Source: Casuarius casuarius (lineage: Eukaryota > Chordata > Aves > Casuariiformes > Casuariidae). Taken from it: a stretch of 64,000 bases of DNA. The DNA is taken from NCBI GenBank assembly GCA_003342895.1, contig PTFA01000311.1:253804-317803 (forward strand), in the 5' to 3' direction. Position 1 is the stretch's first letter; every line of letters begins with the position of its first letter. This document shows positions 37,831 to 49,055 of the stretch, one piece after another. Below the pieces are notes generated by a model. The model ran no database searches and had not been told where the DNA came from. It was given only the letters and a program-made list of their open reading frames with translations. The position numbers and the translations under genes were made by a program.

Positions 37831-40800
37831 TCTTGTGCAGGAGCCAGCTGAAATCCGTCCTGGTACTCTGTCAGACAGTTCAAAGCTAGCAAAGCTGTCA
37901 TCATTGCTGGCAAACCTGAGGGGTAAAGTGAGGACAGTCGGAGGCTGCCAGAGCAGTTCCCAGTGCTGAACTCTCTCGGGTCACTCCAGCGTTTGCTTGG
38001 GCTGAGGCAAGGGCAGCGTCGGAGCTGAGCACCCAGAAGGCCGCCAAGGGCTTGGGGCGGCAGCTTAGCTCAGCCGCTCCGTGTGAATTTCCATGACAAA
38101 GCATTCACTAAAGATTTCTGTCTGGAAAACAGCTTTCACAGGCATATTTTAGAAGTTCTTGAAGTCTTTGGTTCTGTGTACACATGCACAGAGTGAACAT
38201 TTCCTGCCTTTGTGCTGAGTCCGGTCCTTTGGGCTCATGGCTCAAGATGGCACTGATCTTTCACGTTTGTGTACTGTGAGCTGTGGCTTGCATTTTCAAA
38301 GGCCAGCTTCTCTTAGGCACGCATGTCACCTGGACTTTGGACATTTCAAGCATTTGCATAAATGTTTGCATGTGCAGACTCTGCAGCAAGTGCAAGCCTG
38401 CAGAGTTTTTACTGGCCAAATAGTGTGTGTGTGTGTGTGTACGCACATGCATGCAGATGCAGTAACTGAAATTTCTATATCGTTTCTGCAAGATTTCACT
38501 TCTGCATTTGAAATGCAAGTTTACACACTTGCTACATACACACAGAGGTTCAAAAGAAGCCCAGCTGAAAATTTATCTTTGCTACAATCACCCAAAGTGA
38601 TAAAAGCTGAGCATATACATTTTCAGTTGAAAAAATATTTCTAGCCCATGTATTATTCAAAGGACACTTATCTTGTTCAGAATGCTATTATTCAATTTAT
38701 TGAATTAAGTGCTGATATAAACTTTTAAGTAAAAAAGTAGTTACTATTCTCCAATATGTCTGCATTATCTGGATATTAATGTAAAAATCAGTGTGCGTAT
38801 GCACACACATTTGTAGGTATATATGTGATCTCATGGTCCACGTTAAATCTTGAGGCATTCACTAGCGGTTCCATTATCAGTAGGCTCATTCAGGATGTGC
38901 AATTTCTTTGACAGTGCCGTGTAGCAGTGCCTTGATTAATATTATTACTCTAAGGAATATAATAAAAAAATCCAGTAGAGCAAGAAAATTATTGTTACAA
39001 TAAAGACGATTGAAATGAACATGCTTATTAACATGCTTCTCAATTGCACAGAGACTAAAAGACAGCAAGAGTGTTCTTTCTTTCCACATTGCTCTGCATA
39101 TTTTGTCATTATGATGCAGAGCTGTCGCGACTGCTGTCTCCTGGTTATGATTTTCAAATCCAAGTTGATGATTAATACCGTCGGCTCAGACAATTGTAAA
39201 AGGCCAGTGCTGTCACTGCGTACGTTTCCACGCAGCTCCGGCAGCAGTGATGGGCAGCACAGTGTGGAGGGGCGGATGGAACCACGGGAGGGAGGGAAGG
39301 AAAGCCAGTGTCATGCACAAAGCAGGGCTTTTTTTTTGCATTTATTTCCCATTCGTCAGGTCAACGATCAGGAAGGTTTAACTAGAAAGTATGTCTCATG
39401 AATACCTTGCATTTCCATGGCGCCTTTTACTTACAAGCATCCAGAAGTCACATATAGTCAAGTGAGGCGATCAGAAATCTAGCATTAATGGATCAAGTCC
39501 ATTGGGTGTCCTCAAGTAAAGAGGACAAATGGACTGGGTGCAGAACTTTGTCCAGGTTTCTGCTGGAAACTGTACATTTGCTAGGGAGAGAGTGCAGCAG
39601 GGCCGGCTGCGTAGGGTCTCACAGCAGCTTAGAGGGATGGCAGTAGGTGTCCGTTGTGGCAAGGAGAAAGGTAAGTCAGCAAAGCTGCTGACGCATGCTC
39701 AGGGTGTTTCATGACTAGTAGGAAATGAAAGAGAAAGTCATGAAGGTAATACAGGATCCTTGATATTCCGTTTTCCCTTTTTCCAGGACTCCTCTGCCCT
39801 CTCTGGCCTTCTGTCATTTCTCCTCTCTTCATCTGCTCTCTGTGTGTACTCGCTTTGACTTTGCTATTTTCTCATCTCTTCTGAAATTCCCTTTTTTCTC
39901 CACCCAGCGTCTCTTTGCGTGGTTACTCTGAGCCCCTCTCCCAAAGGTAGGCCGCAGCGTTTGCGGAGTCGCTGTGCAGATGGTTGTGCAGGAGGAGTGC
40001 AACGCCTGCAAGAAGGGTCTGGAGAACCGGGCTGCGCGCTGGCTGCGGGGTGGTGCATGTTGGCGAGTGCACAATAGCCGGTGGTTGTGTTATTTGTTAT
40101 GTAAATTTGTCTGTGGAAAATACCCTGTCAGCCTTTTTGGTCTCAGATGGTGAGCGAGCGCTGATATTTGTGAACAATACGGTTATGAATTGTGCCCTTC
40201 CCCTCTGCCACTGAGGATGTTTGCACAGATTTCGGTATTGTTTTTGTTTTGGCAAAGGCCGAACGCTCAGGCCAGGAAGTGACTGCACCCCGATGCGTGT
40301 CATTTCCCCCATGTGCGACTTGTGTTTACTGCCAGCTGGTTTGTTGCAGACACATAACAGGCTTTGATATGACTGGGCCCATCGCTGACTCATATCTCGT
40401 GAGCTTTCTGCATCTATCTGCTTGTGCTGTTCTTCGCAAACCTGATAAGGTCAGTCTCCAAAAACAAAAAAGGGGGGGGAGGGGGGAAGGAAAAAATATT
40501 CTTAGGATCTTTCACAATCCTCTGCCCAGATTATGGTACATGTGTGTGTTCCCACTGAGTCAGTAAAAGACAAAAAATGATGACAGCCGGGAAAATCTCA
40601 AGTGGACCAAAGGGAGCTGGTCAGACCTCTGATGCAGAAGTTGCTTTTTCAGCACAATGTGGAGGAGGTCCTGGTAGACAGATGGCTTGCTGCCCGGGTT
40701 TGGATGTGTCCGCTCAGGTCTCAGTCTGAATTTTTTTCCCCTTCTAAAAGCCCTCATTAAATTTCGTCACTTGATGCATTAGTTTGTTTTAATGCAGTGG

Positions 40801-41819
40801 AACCCCACATATATTTAATAGTCTCTTTCTGCTTGCTTTATAGGGCTCCACTGTATTTAGAAATGAGTTAAAGTGTCTGAAAGGTTTGACGGTTTCATTA
40901 GAGAAGGGTAGTCCAATCCAAATTAGTGTAACTCATTTAAAATTGAGGTAAAATGTTTTAAGGAGAGTGATGTGATAAATATTGGCTTAAACTAATTGGA
41001 TTTTCAATAGACAAATTACTGTATTTTTCTCATTACTTAGTGTTCTGTAAGGCTTTCACATCATCATGGAGAGTGTAGTTGCCTGTAAGTGACTTGAGAG
41101 GGCTAAGTGAAATTATTTACCGGAGTTGTTTTTGAGCCTTCGGCTGACCTGCGTGTGCGAGGCATCCAGCCCGCGGAGGCTGGGCAGCGTCAGGGCTCCA
41201 GGCTGGACTAACCGCTATCGAAGCGGTGTCGCTGTTTTTCAGTGCACTTGCGCAGATTTCCTAATCCTTATGCTCACTGCGCGGGTGAAATGATTGGCAG
41301 GCTGCCACTGACCCCTCTGAAAGAAGGCACTTGCCAAGATAAGCACAGCATAAAGCCTCAGGTGTTATATACAGAGTTTCTTCTTCAAGCATGAGCAATG
41401 CATATTTCCAGTTTAGAGGGACAGGACACGGTGCATGTCCTTTCAAAATCAGCTTCTTTATTCCAGTAAGCTATTAAGTATGACTAAATAGGAACAAAAC
41501 AAGTATAAAGTTTCTGTGCTGTATAACAGCATTATTAAAAGTATTATTGTCCATAACTTAAAAAGGAAAATAAGCAGGGATTCTCATAACCTCTTCTCAT
41601 ATGGGTGACCCCATCACTTGAATTCCTTTCAAAGCATGTATTCTGAAAAGAATTTGCATGGATTTATTTGATTCCTAGTGCTAGTTCAAGAATCTGCCTT
41701 TTATGAATGCAAAAGCTGATGTACTACAGAGAAAGCTGCTCCTCAAAAATGTTTTCATTAGGGTACAACACCATATGGGCCTGAGAGGTGGCAGAGATGT
41801 GAAACAGCTTCTTGTTCAT
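37831..41819. other. Non-coding sequence with small CpG-rich clusters
   Basis: Three local clusters of CpG stand out from the flanks: about 37920-38080, 39900-40080 and 41110-41240. A (GT)n tract lies at 38423-38440. Frames reach 135 codons (38237-38644, plus) but that one crosses the GT tract. A perfect 6-bp hairpin ACCGCT/AGCGGT lies at 41211-41227. No gene was recognised. The clusters are far too small and sparse to be CpG islands. Confidence 0.5.
38423..38440 (+). repeat. (GT)n microsatellite
   Basis: Nine GT units, followed by ACGCACATGCATGC. Confidence 0.9.
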
Positions 41820-42010
41820 TAATGCTGAAACATTTATATGAACAGCAATAGTAACAGCATATTTTAGTGTCTGCATGGTATGAAATTGAATGTTGATGCA
41901 ATTAGATAATATTGACAGTCACTATTGTAATTATGTAAATAATACCGTGATATTCTTCCATCTAGCTTCCTGTGTATGGAGAAGCGGAGACAGAAAATGG
42001 AATGGTGCTG
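41820..42010. promoter_or_regulatory. Candidate conserved regulatory element with homeodomain sites
   Basis: It contains TGATGCAATTAGATAATATT near 41894 and the homeodomain core TAATTA at 41928-41933 within TTGTAATTATGTAAATAAT. It is AT-rich but free of long homopolymers, and it lies near two similar patches (42360-42640 and 42840-43000). Regulatory function is inferred from texture and motifs. Confidence 0.35.
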
Positions 42011-42359
42011 TAAAGAATTACTGAACCATTTATTTTTCTAACAGAAAATACCCTAAAGCAAAGTTCATCTGTGGGATGTTTGTTCATTCAGTCTAGGAGA
42101 GTCAGTAGACTGCACGGCTGAGGCATGTGGGGGCGTATTTTTTCAGGGCCGATTTGGTGTCTCTCGTATAGGCAATGTTGACCATCCCAAATCCAGCACC
42201 CTGGCTGAAAACAGTTTCAGTCAGTGCACTGCATTTCCATGCAATTATGCTGGTGTGCTTTTTTTGTTACCTTTTGAATAGATAATTTAAAATTGCTCTC
42301 TGTAGGGATGTCCTCTATGTCTGTCTGCCTATCAATCTTTCTATCTGAATGCAGAAGTA

Positions 42360-42640
42360 TTTGATTAGTGCATTTAAAGTAATAAAGATGTCAACAGTAG
42401 TGTCACATTGATTGATGCTAATTATAAGTCTTTAATGGCTCCTCTGGTTTGGCCACTCTCCTTGCAGATTGTGATTTTATGGTTAAAATAATGCCTTGCT
42501 GTCCGCAGACTGGGTCATAAATTGTGGTCTATCTTTCTTTAATGACTTCGCATGCAGTGGTATAATCCTAATAACATACATTATCTTAGGTAGAAAGAAG
42601 TCCGTGACTTTCATAGGGGTGATGGATGGATTTATAAGGA
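42360..42640. promoter_or_regulatory. Candidate conserved regulatory element with PBX-HOX-type site
   Basis: TGATTGAT at 42409-42416 matches the composite site of PBX with HOX proteins. Three bases later comes TAATTA (42419-42424). Downstream are TTTAATGGCTCC and TTTAATGACTTCGCATGC. The spacing of two homeodomain-type sites and the unique, balanced sequence suggest a developmental enhancer. This is inference without alignment. Confidence 0.4.
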
Positions 42641-42839
42641 CTAGCTAACAGACTGGCTGGGATCACACCAGAGGCAACGCCGATTGTTCTGCTTGTGCAG
42701 TGCAATAAGCAGAAGCATTAAGCAGGAAGTCTTGGATAATGGATGATTTTCATTCAGTCCCCTCTTTCCACTCCATACTATAAGAAAGAGTTAAAGAAAA
42801 TGCTGAAAATCAAAGTCTCTTAGTGAAAGGCTAACTGTT
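42641..42839. other. Non-coding unique sequence
   Basis: Unique sequence between two enhancer-like patches, with nothing further recognised. Confidence 0.5.
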
Positions 42840-43000
42840 TAGCAAGATGCAAGAAATCTTCAGGAGGTGTTTGTCAGCTGCACTGTACCAAAAGCAATGC
42901 AAATTCTTGCTTTGTGGGCATTCTCTTTGCAAGTGTAACAAATGGCTGATGAATGCATGTCCACACTGAAGTGACTTGCTACCAAGAGGAAAATGCTACA
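42840..43000. promoter_or_regulatory. Candidate regulatory patch with octamer
   Basis: A perfect octamer ATGCAAAT lies at 42897-42904, followed by CTTGCTTTGTGGGC. A TGTCAGCTGCA E-box lies about 25 bp upstream. It may belong to one block with 41820-42640. Confidence 0.3.
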
Positions 43001-44659
43001 GCTGAGAGATGAGTCTCACTGTTCCTGGGAGTGTTTAATCATTTACATGTATGTGAAAATGGAATTTCATGGGCCTGCAGTGTAGGGACACCCACACGCA
43101 GAGGCTAAATATGGATGCATACCAGCTTACATGTGTATGTTTTTAAGAAGGTTCTCTCTAGCAATTCTGAAGGACCACTTTATTATTTCCATATTCATAA
43201 ATGGCATCTAGGAGATCCAGCAGAGCATGGAGAATCCCATTATACTGTGTGCATATAGGCAGGCACACACAGATGTCTTCGGGGTGGTCTGTGCCCAATG
43301 GAGCCTGCAGTGTAGCTAGTGAACCTGGTTAAAAGGAAGGGTCTGTTCCTACAGTATGATCCTTAGTGTGAAGAGGTTAGGAAAAAAGTTCATTTGGAAA
43401 AGATATGCTTACTGAAAGTGATTCGTTAGCAACCAAATGCTGGCCTTCACTGCTTGGTACCTTGCTGTAATTGTATGCTTGTGGTGTGTAATATGCAGCA
43501 GTGAAGTGCAAGGAAATTGCTACTGTGTTTTTCAGTGGGAGTAAGATGGGACTCATAAAATTAATTCTGAATAGAGCTGTAACCCAGCTGACAGTAAAAG
43601 ATGTCACAAAAGTTGGGAGCATTTGGATCCCACTGCAAACTGCTGGTTCCAGTACTGGTTTCTGCGAGTAGACGGTTTACACAACACTTGCTGGAACAGT
43701 TGCTATCTGAATAAACCTGACTAAGGTTTGTTCGTTAAACCAGAAAGCTGTGTCACTTTTTCACAGAACAACAATAAAGATGCACTTAAACACCTACATA
43801 GCAAGAAAACCAACCAATCAGCCAAAAGAACACCCCAAAACCCAAGGCAAAGCAGGATTTGCATAAAGGGCTTTTAGTCACTTGCTAACCAAATTTTACT
43901 AGTATTCGTTTTTCTTATTCTGACAAAATGGCCATATTCATTTGCCATGCTGTGAAATATGTGCTTCCAGAAGTAACATCAGCTAGACAGCATCTGGCTT
44001 GTCAATGAACTCTGCAGGCAGTTTTATTAGCAGATTTGGAGTGACTTCTGCTTCTGTCATCAAAGATCTTGTTGATGCGGTGTCTGGAGCACATTGCCTG
44101 CATGACTGTTTGGGCTTTATTTTGGTTTTGGGGGATTTTTGAGGTTTTTTTGGTTTTAGTACTCTCTAATTCAGCAGAATTTTTTCTTCTACTGCTTTTG
44201 CTGGAGTTGGGCTATACCTCCATAGTGAAGTTTTCCCGCACCCTTCTAAGGGCACAGAGTTTCCTTTGCTGCAGCCTCTCTGCCTGCTCATCCCCTTCAC
44301 ATCCTCTACGTGGCTCATACTCCTGATTCTTTGAGAGTCGAGACAAATGTGCCATGCGCTTCGGAGTTATAAGAAACATACACTTCATATAAGCACATCC
44401 TTTGCGCTCCCAGTGGAGGAATCTGTCAAGGAGCATTGGTGGTACCCTGTATGCGAGTGCACGTGCATAGCAGATCTCAGCCTACACACAGGCACTGGCA
44501 CTGACCAGAGACGGTGGCAGCAGGGTTGTTTATTCTGTCCCAATTTGATTGTTTTCCTTTATTGTTTTTGATAAATTAGTACTAGTTCGTATGTTCTAGA
44601 TGAAATTAAAAAAAAAAAAAAAAGCCCAAAGGCTTCTGTATAAAAATGCAGGTTAATTC
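43001..44659. other. Non-coding unique sequence
   Basis: Frames are below 90 codons on both strands and show no motif. A16 lies at 44608-44623. No gene or interspersed repeat was recognised. Confidence 0.55.
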
Positions 44660-44830
44660 ACTGTGTCTTTCAAAAGCATTTCTGAAGCATGCTACTAATT
44701 AAGATAAGGTTATCATTTTAAGTTATACCAGGAATGCAATTAGAGCTTTTACTAAGAACTGTAGCAATCAATTTTATACAAATTATTCAGACCAGTAAGG
44801 TAGAATGCAGTTTTAATAAGACAAGAGAAC
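44660..44830. promoter_or_regulatory. Candidate regulatory patch with inverted GATA pair
   Basis: TAATTA (44696-44701) abuts AGATAAGG (44702-44709), a GATA-factor site. GATAA (44703-44707) and its reverse complement TTATC (44710-44714) form an inverted pair two bases apart. Palindromic GATA pairs are bound with high affinity by two-finger GATA factors. Further words such as GCAATTAGAG and TTTTAATAAG follow. Function is inferred. Confidence 0.35.
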
Positions 44831-45182
44831 ATACTGTGGTTTTATTAAATATAATATAGATTCAAATTACAGCTGAATGTGGTACTGCCTCTCATGCAGC
44901 AGGAATTCATGTATCCTTTTCTAAAACCTTTTCTTAGGTGGGATTAATTCAAGCATTTTTTTCTCTCCTCTTCCATGTACAGTCACAATGAATTTTTGAT
45001 CTTGAAAAGGAGTCCTGTAAAATGAATATACTCTAAAACCAGAAAATGAATATAGAGATGTATCTGGTATGTTTACCCAATATTATAAATACCATATGTG
45101 TAAATGGATGCATGCTGATATCAGATGTTAAATTTTAGGATATAAGTAGCTTGCATATTTTCTACACATACCATAGACAGTG
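44831..45182. other. Non-coding unique sequence
   Basis: AT-rich sequence in which nothing was recognised. Confidence 0.5.
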
Positions 45183-45261
45183 GATCAAATTCAGCCCCTG
45201 TATAAATAGGCATAATGTAGCTAAAGAAAGCGGAGTGGGCTTTACTTCCACCAGGCCCAGT
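45183..45261. repeat. Fragment of ancient amniote repeat
   Basis: The words GATCAAATTCAGCCCCTGTA, ATAGGCATAATGTAGC and GGGCTTTACTTCCACCAGGC follow the order of a common old reptile/bird element with 'gatcaaattcagcccctggtgtaaat' type ends. Terminal complementarity survives only weakly. The assignment rests on recalled wording. Confidence 0.45.
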
Positions 45262-48200
45262 ATGCACAAAACTGTCTAGGATGTTTCAGTATTTTTGAAC
45301 TTTGGTCAAACCTCAAAAAAGAAAAAAAGGATCATGTGTTAGTGGAAGAACTATACTTACCACTTTCACATTTGTTTGTTTATTCATTAAGATATACCAA
45401 TTTCCCAGAAATCGAGAGCACCATAGATATGTAAACTGTGAAAGTATGCAACTGTGGAAGAATTTCACAGTCTTACATATACAATGTGGTATTTTTATCT
45501 CTGTGTAGTGTCTTTCTGGCTCTATTTTCCAAGCAGAGAATGTTTCTTCTTTATGCTTTCCTGGAACAGTCGTCTTTAACATAGTCACTTCTTGTTGTCT
45601 TGCTTTGGTTGCCTCTTTCTTTTGGAGTTGTGCAAACTTTTATTCATTGAGTTATTCTCATGATTTACAGGTGTCCTTTTCTAAATTCTTAAAAGGGGAG
45701 TATGTTAAATTGGAGTTAATCTCAACTGTGTGATCAGAGACAAAAATTGTCTAACTGCAGATAAAGATGCATTAGATTAGATTATTTTTGTTTTACTTCT
45801 TTCAAAGAGGTGTTAATACAGTCTAGTTTTACATTTTAGATATTTTTGTAGAAGAAAATTTCCGCTGTGATTTTGTCTCTTTTGAAATTCCTCCTATGAG
45901 TGATTTGGTCAGAGTTACACTGTGTCTTTTTCGGAGCCAGGAATGAAATCTATTAGCTTCTGAGTCCAGCGTTTTGCACGAGGCTGTCCATCTTTAAAGA
46001 GCACTATTTAATTAACTCTTCTGTGAAAACATTCAATATTGGAAATATATTCAGCTATCTGTGTTTATCCATCTCACAGTACTGTGCTTCCTGGTGCCCC
46101 TGCTATCTAGAGGTTTTTTTATTATCTGGGTTTTTCTTACCAGCCTCACTGACCTTGCTGTAAGGTATTGCTGAACTGCATTTTAGTAAGGATGATGCAC
46201 ATGGGACTCTTTCATTTTGGGGCTGCTTTTCCTTTCAAAATGCAGTTGTAATCCAGGGGAATAAAGTTACCTTATTTCTATGAAATCAGGAATCTACTTA
46301 TTAGGCTTGAAGAAATACTGCATGAAAGGATTAGTCATAATGTTTCTGCAGTTAATTTGATTATAGGCATGTGATATTAAGGCGGCAATATATTGCATGT
46401 TTCTGTTGACGCTTTTTTCTATCATTTTAAATAGGTTATCCTAACAAAAGGAATTGGTGTTAGAAGGCTGCACTCCAGTTGAGAGTAGATCTGCAGGACA
46501 GCCTGTTATAGGCTGTGAGATTTCCTTTTAAAAAACTAATTTCTAGGAAAGAAAGGAATGTATCATTGTTACTAATTTTGAGACAACCCTGTCTCCTTTC
46601 AGGCTGGTACCTCTGACACGAACCCAATGTTTGGAAAATCTTTTCATGTCCCAGGCAAATTCCACTTTACTGTATTAGAAGTTGGGAAACAGAGTGGTAT
46701 TTTTCTATTAAAAGAAACCAAGGTTGGATGCATTGCAACAGCAGCATGACACTTGCTTTTAATCTTAGCTAAAAGGACACTTGCATTACACATTTTGATG
46801 TATGGATACCATACATGAAGTTGTGATCCAGAAGGAGTTTTTAATTGGATTAATGGGAGAAAAGGCAGTAGGTAACTTGAGCATGCTTTGGAAAAGTGCA
46901 TCCATAAATAAGGTTGCATTATTTTTATTTAGGTAACGTGGTGAAGATGGTCGGATTAAGAAGGGTTAGTTTACAGGAGAAAAAAATGCTTTCAGGGAGA
47001 TCATCTTTTGTAACATAATTTCTGCAGTTTTGGAGTAGAAAGATGTAATTTAGGATCTGTGTCAATTAGATAATTATTGCCACTAATAATGTATAAAACA
47101 AAGGGCACATTTCAGGTGCCCTATGCTCCTCTTATTATATTCTTCCCCTTTTTATATATTGGCATTCTTACAGGAATTTACTTATATGGTTGTTTTCAAT
47201 CAAGGTTGTTGAGGAAGATCAGGTTTGGGTACTTGTGTTTTTGGGGATGGACAGTATGGAGCAGAAGCTGCCACTGCTCGGTGAGGCCAGGTTTTTGCAA
47301 GTAGCGCATGGATGTTGAAGGGTTCCTTACCTGCATCATTGTTTATACAGGTATTCTGTCATTCTGTGAGGCCTGTTCAGAACTTATCAAGAAAAGGTTT
47401 CTTATCAGAGGTCACAGACTTCATCGTTACTAGTACAAGCGTACAGGTGAAGGTTACTTTGTCATATACAGGGCTAAAGAGAGTTTGTGTTTACAGAAGG
47501 AGTTCCTGCGTGCTAAATCTGGAAGGTCTGCCTTCATTAGCAATAAAAGAGGTATGTGAACTGATAGCATAGGTGTCAGATTTATTTATTGTTAAACTTG
47601 CAGCATGGGTTAGCTTGGTTAAAATGTTTTTTAGCAATGGCTTATATTTTACATGGAAGTATTTAACAACACTAGTGGAGCAGAGCCTGTTTGTTGTGCT
47701 TAAATCTGACGAATAGCAAGTTTTCTGTTCTGGCTTGCGGAGTGGTGGGTTATGTTATCATATATCACTAGTAATTGGAAGGTTTTGTTTTGTGATGTTT
47801 TAAAATGCTTAAAAACCTGGCATAGGATGCTAATGATGAAAGAAAACAAGTATTCCAAAGCCGAATCTAGTTATAGATGTCAGAGTTGGAGGAATTGAAT
47901 CAGCTTGTAAATGGCAACTGAGAGCAGAAGACATCTTCAAATGCCTTCTTGATGTTAGATAGAAGACCAGGAAACATTCGTGCTCTTGGCCACAATTATT
48001 TTAAGAGCTCCTCAAAGTTTCTCACAATTTGTTTATTATTAAACGTATCTGCACTTCACAAATTAATAACATACATCTGATGCTTTTATATTGCTCAGCT
48101 AGTATAATACCTGTATTCTGGGTACTCTAGTCCTGATTCAGAAAACTGTCCTTACCAACAAAGACCAGTTGAGTATGTTTGTCATACTGAAGACAGTAAA

Positions 48201-48889
48201 ATGTAAGCGAGTACTTAGTATATGAGCTTAAATATATCTAATTTTGAGGGCTTTTGAATAAATTTAAGATGTTGCTTTTCTTCTTCACTTTGTCCTTTTG
48301 ACTTTGTTTTCATTTTTGAGAGCATTCAGTCTTCCTCCTTAAATTCTAATGTTACACCTCCACTTTCAAACATTTTTTTCAGAGGTGTAGATTCATGATA
48401 AATAATGCTTGGTTAGTACTGTAGCAGATTGGGTGGACTGCCACTAGGAAGCATTTGTAAAGTAATTGAAAGATTAAGGTGTACAGTTCAACAGAAATAC
48501 GTATGCTGTTACTTCCCATGGCATGGGTAATGACCTAAAGTATACCATTTATAATATTAAACACAGGCACATTAGAAGAACATTTATAAGTTTTCAGATG
48601 CAAGTACTCAAACATGAGAAAACACCAGCATTAGAACTGTCCCTCAGTAGTGTGTGTCTTTGTACATTGCAATTCACTCTCTGCATGCCTAATCACATAT
48701 ATTTTCTTTTCTTAAAAGTTCCCATTTCTTTCCATGAGCAGGATGGGTATAGTAAAATACGCTTACTCGTTTGGTTTTAGTCTCTTTATTTACTGTGCTC
48801 TGAGATCCAGAAAGATGTTTTGTCATCAGCTGATCTGTGCATTACCTCGCTGATCCACAATCTGATTAATGTTTGCAACCTCCTCGTGA
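45262..48889. other. Non-coding unique sequence
   Basis: Frames do not exceed 91 codons and carry no motif. The short AT-rich patch at 46290-46430 is listed separately. No gene, RNA gene or interspersed repeat was recognised. Confidence 0.5.
46290..46430. promoter_or_regulatory. Candidate regulatory patch with 12-bp palindrome
   Basis: GCAATATATTGC (46385-46396) is a perfect palindrome. It is preceded by GTTAATTTGATTATAGGC and GTGATATTAAGG, homeodomain-like words. Function is inferred and weak. Confidence 0.25.
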
Positions 48890-48985
48890 CATGAAGGGCT
48901 GATATTATCCTTGTTTTACAGATACAGAGCTCTACCAGTTTCAGGTACTCAAGGTGGGATGCACTGTGTAGTACTACCACACAGC
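48890..48985 (-). repeat. MIR-like ancient SINE fragment
   Basis: TATTATCCTTGTTTTACAGA reads as the reverse complement of the MIR block 'ctgtaaaatggggataata'. The following ACAGAGCTC fits the reverse of the adjacent 'cctcagtttcctcat' side poorly. ACCACACAGCACC occupies the place of the 'gtcacacag' word. Highly diverged, so moderate confidence at best. Confidence 0.4.
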
Positions 48986-48991
48986 ACCGTA

Positions 48992-49055
48992 TGGCACAGC
49001 TTTCATTGACTTCAGTTGTAGTTGTGAATGCTCAGCATTTCCTCAGATCAGTCTT
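48992..49055. repeat. Fragment of ancient amniote repeat
   Basis: GGCACAGCTTTCATTGACTT is followed by CAGTTGTAGTTGTGAATGCT and CAGCATTTCCTCAGATCAG. This follows a familiar bird/reptile repeat whose core reads 'cattgacttcagtgggagttgtgggtgctcagcacctctcaggatcagg'. It may be one old insertion together with the MIR-like fragment just upstream. Confidence 0.5.

Noticed and set aside
38237..38644. 135-codon plus-strand frame
   Set aside because: It contains the (GT)n tract as a valine/cysteine stretch and has an overlapping frame on the other strand and no motif.
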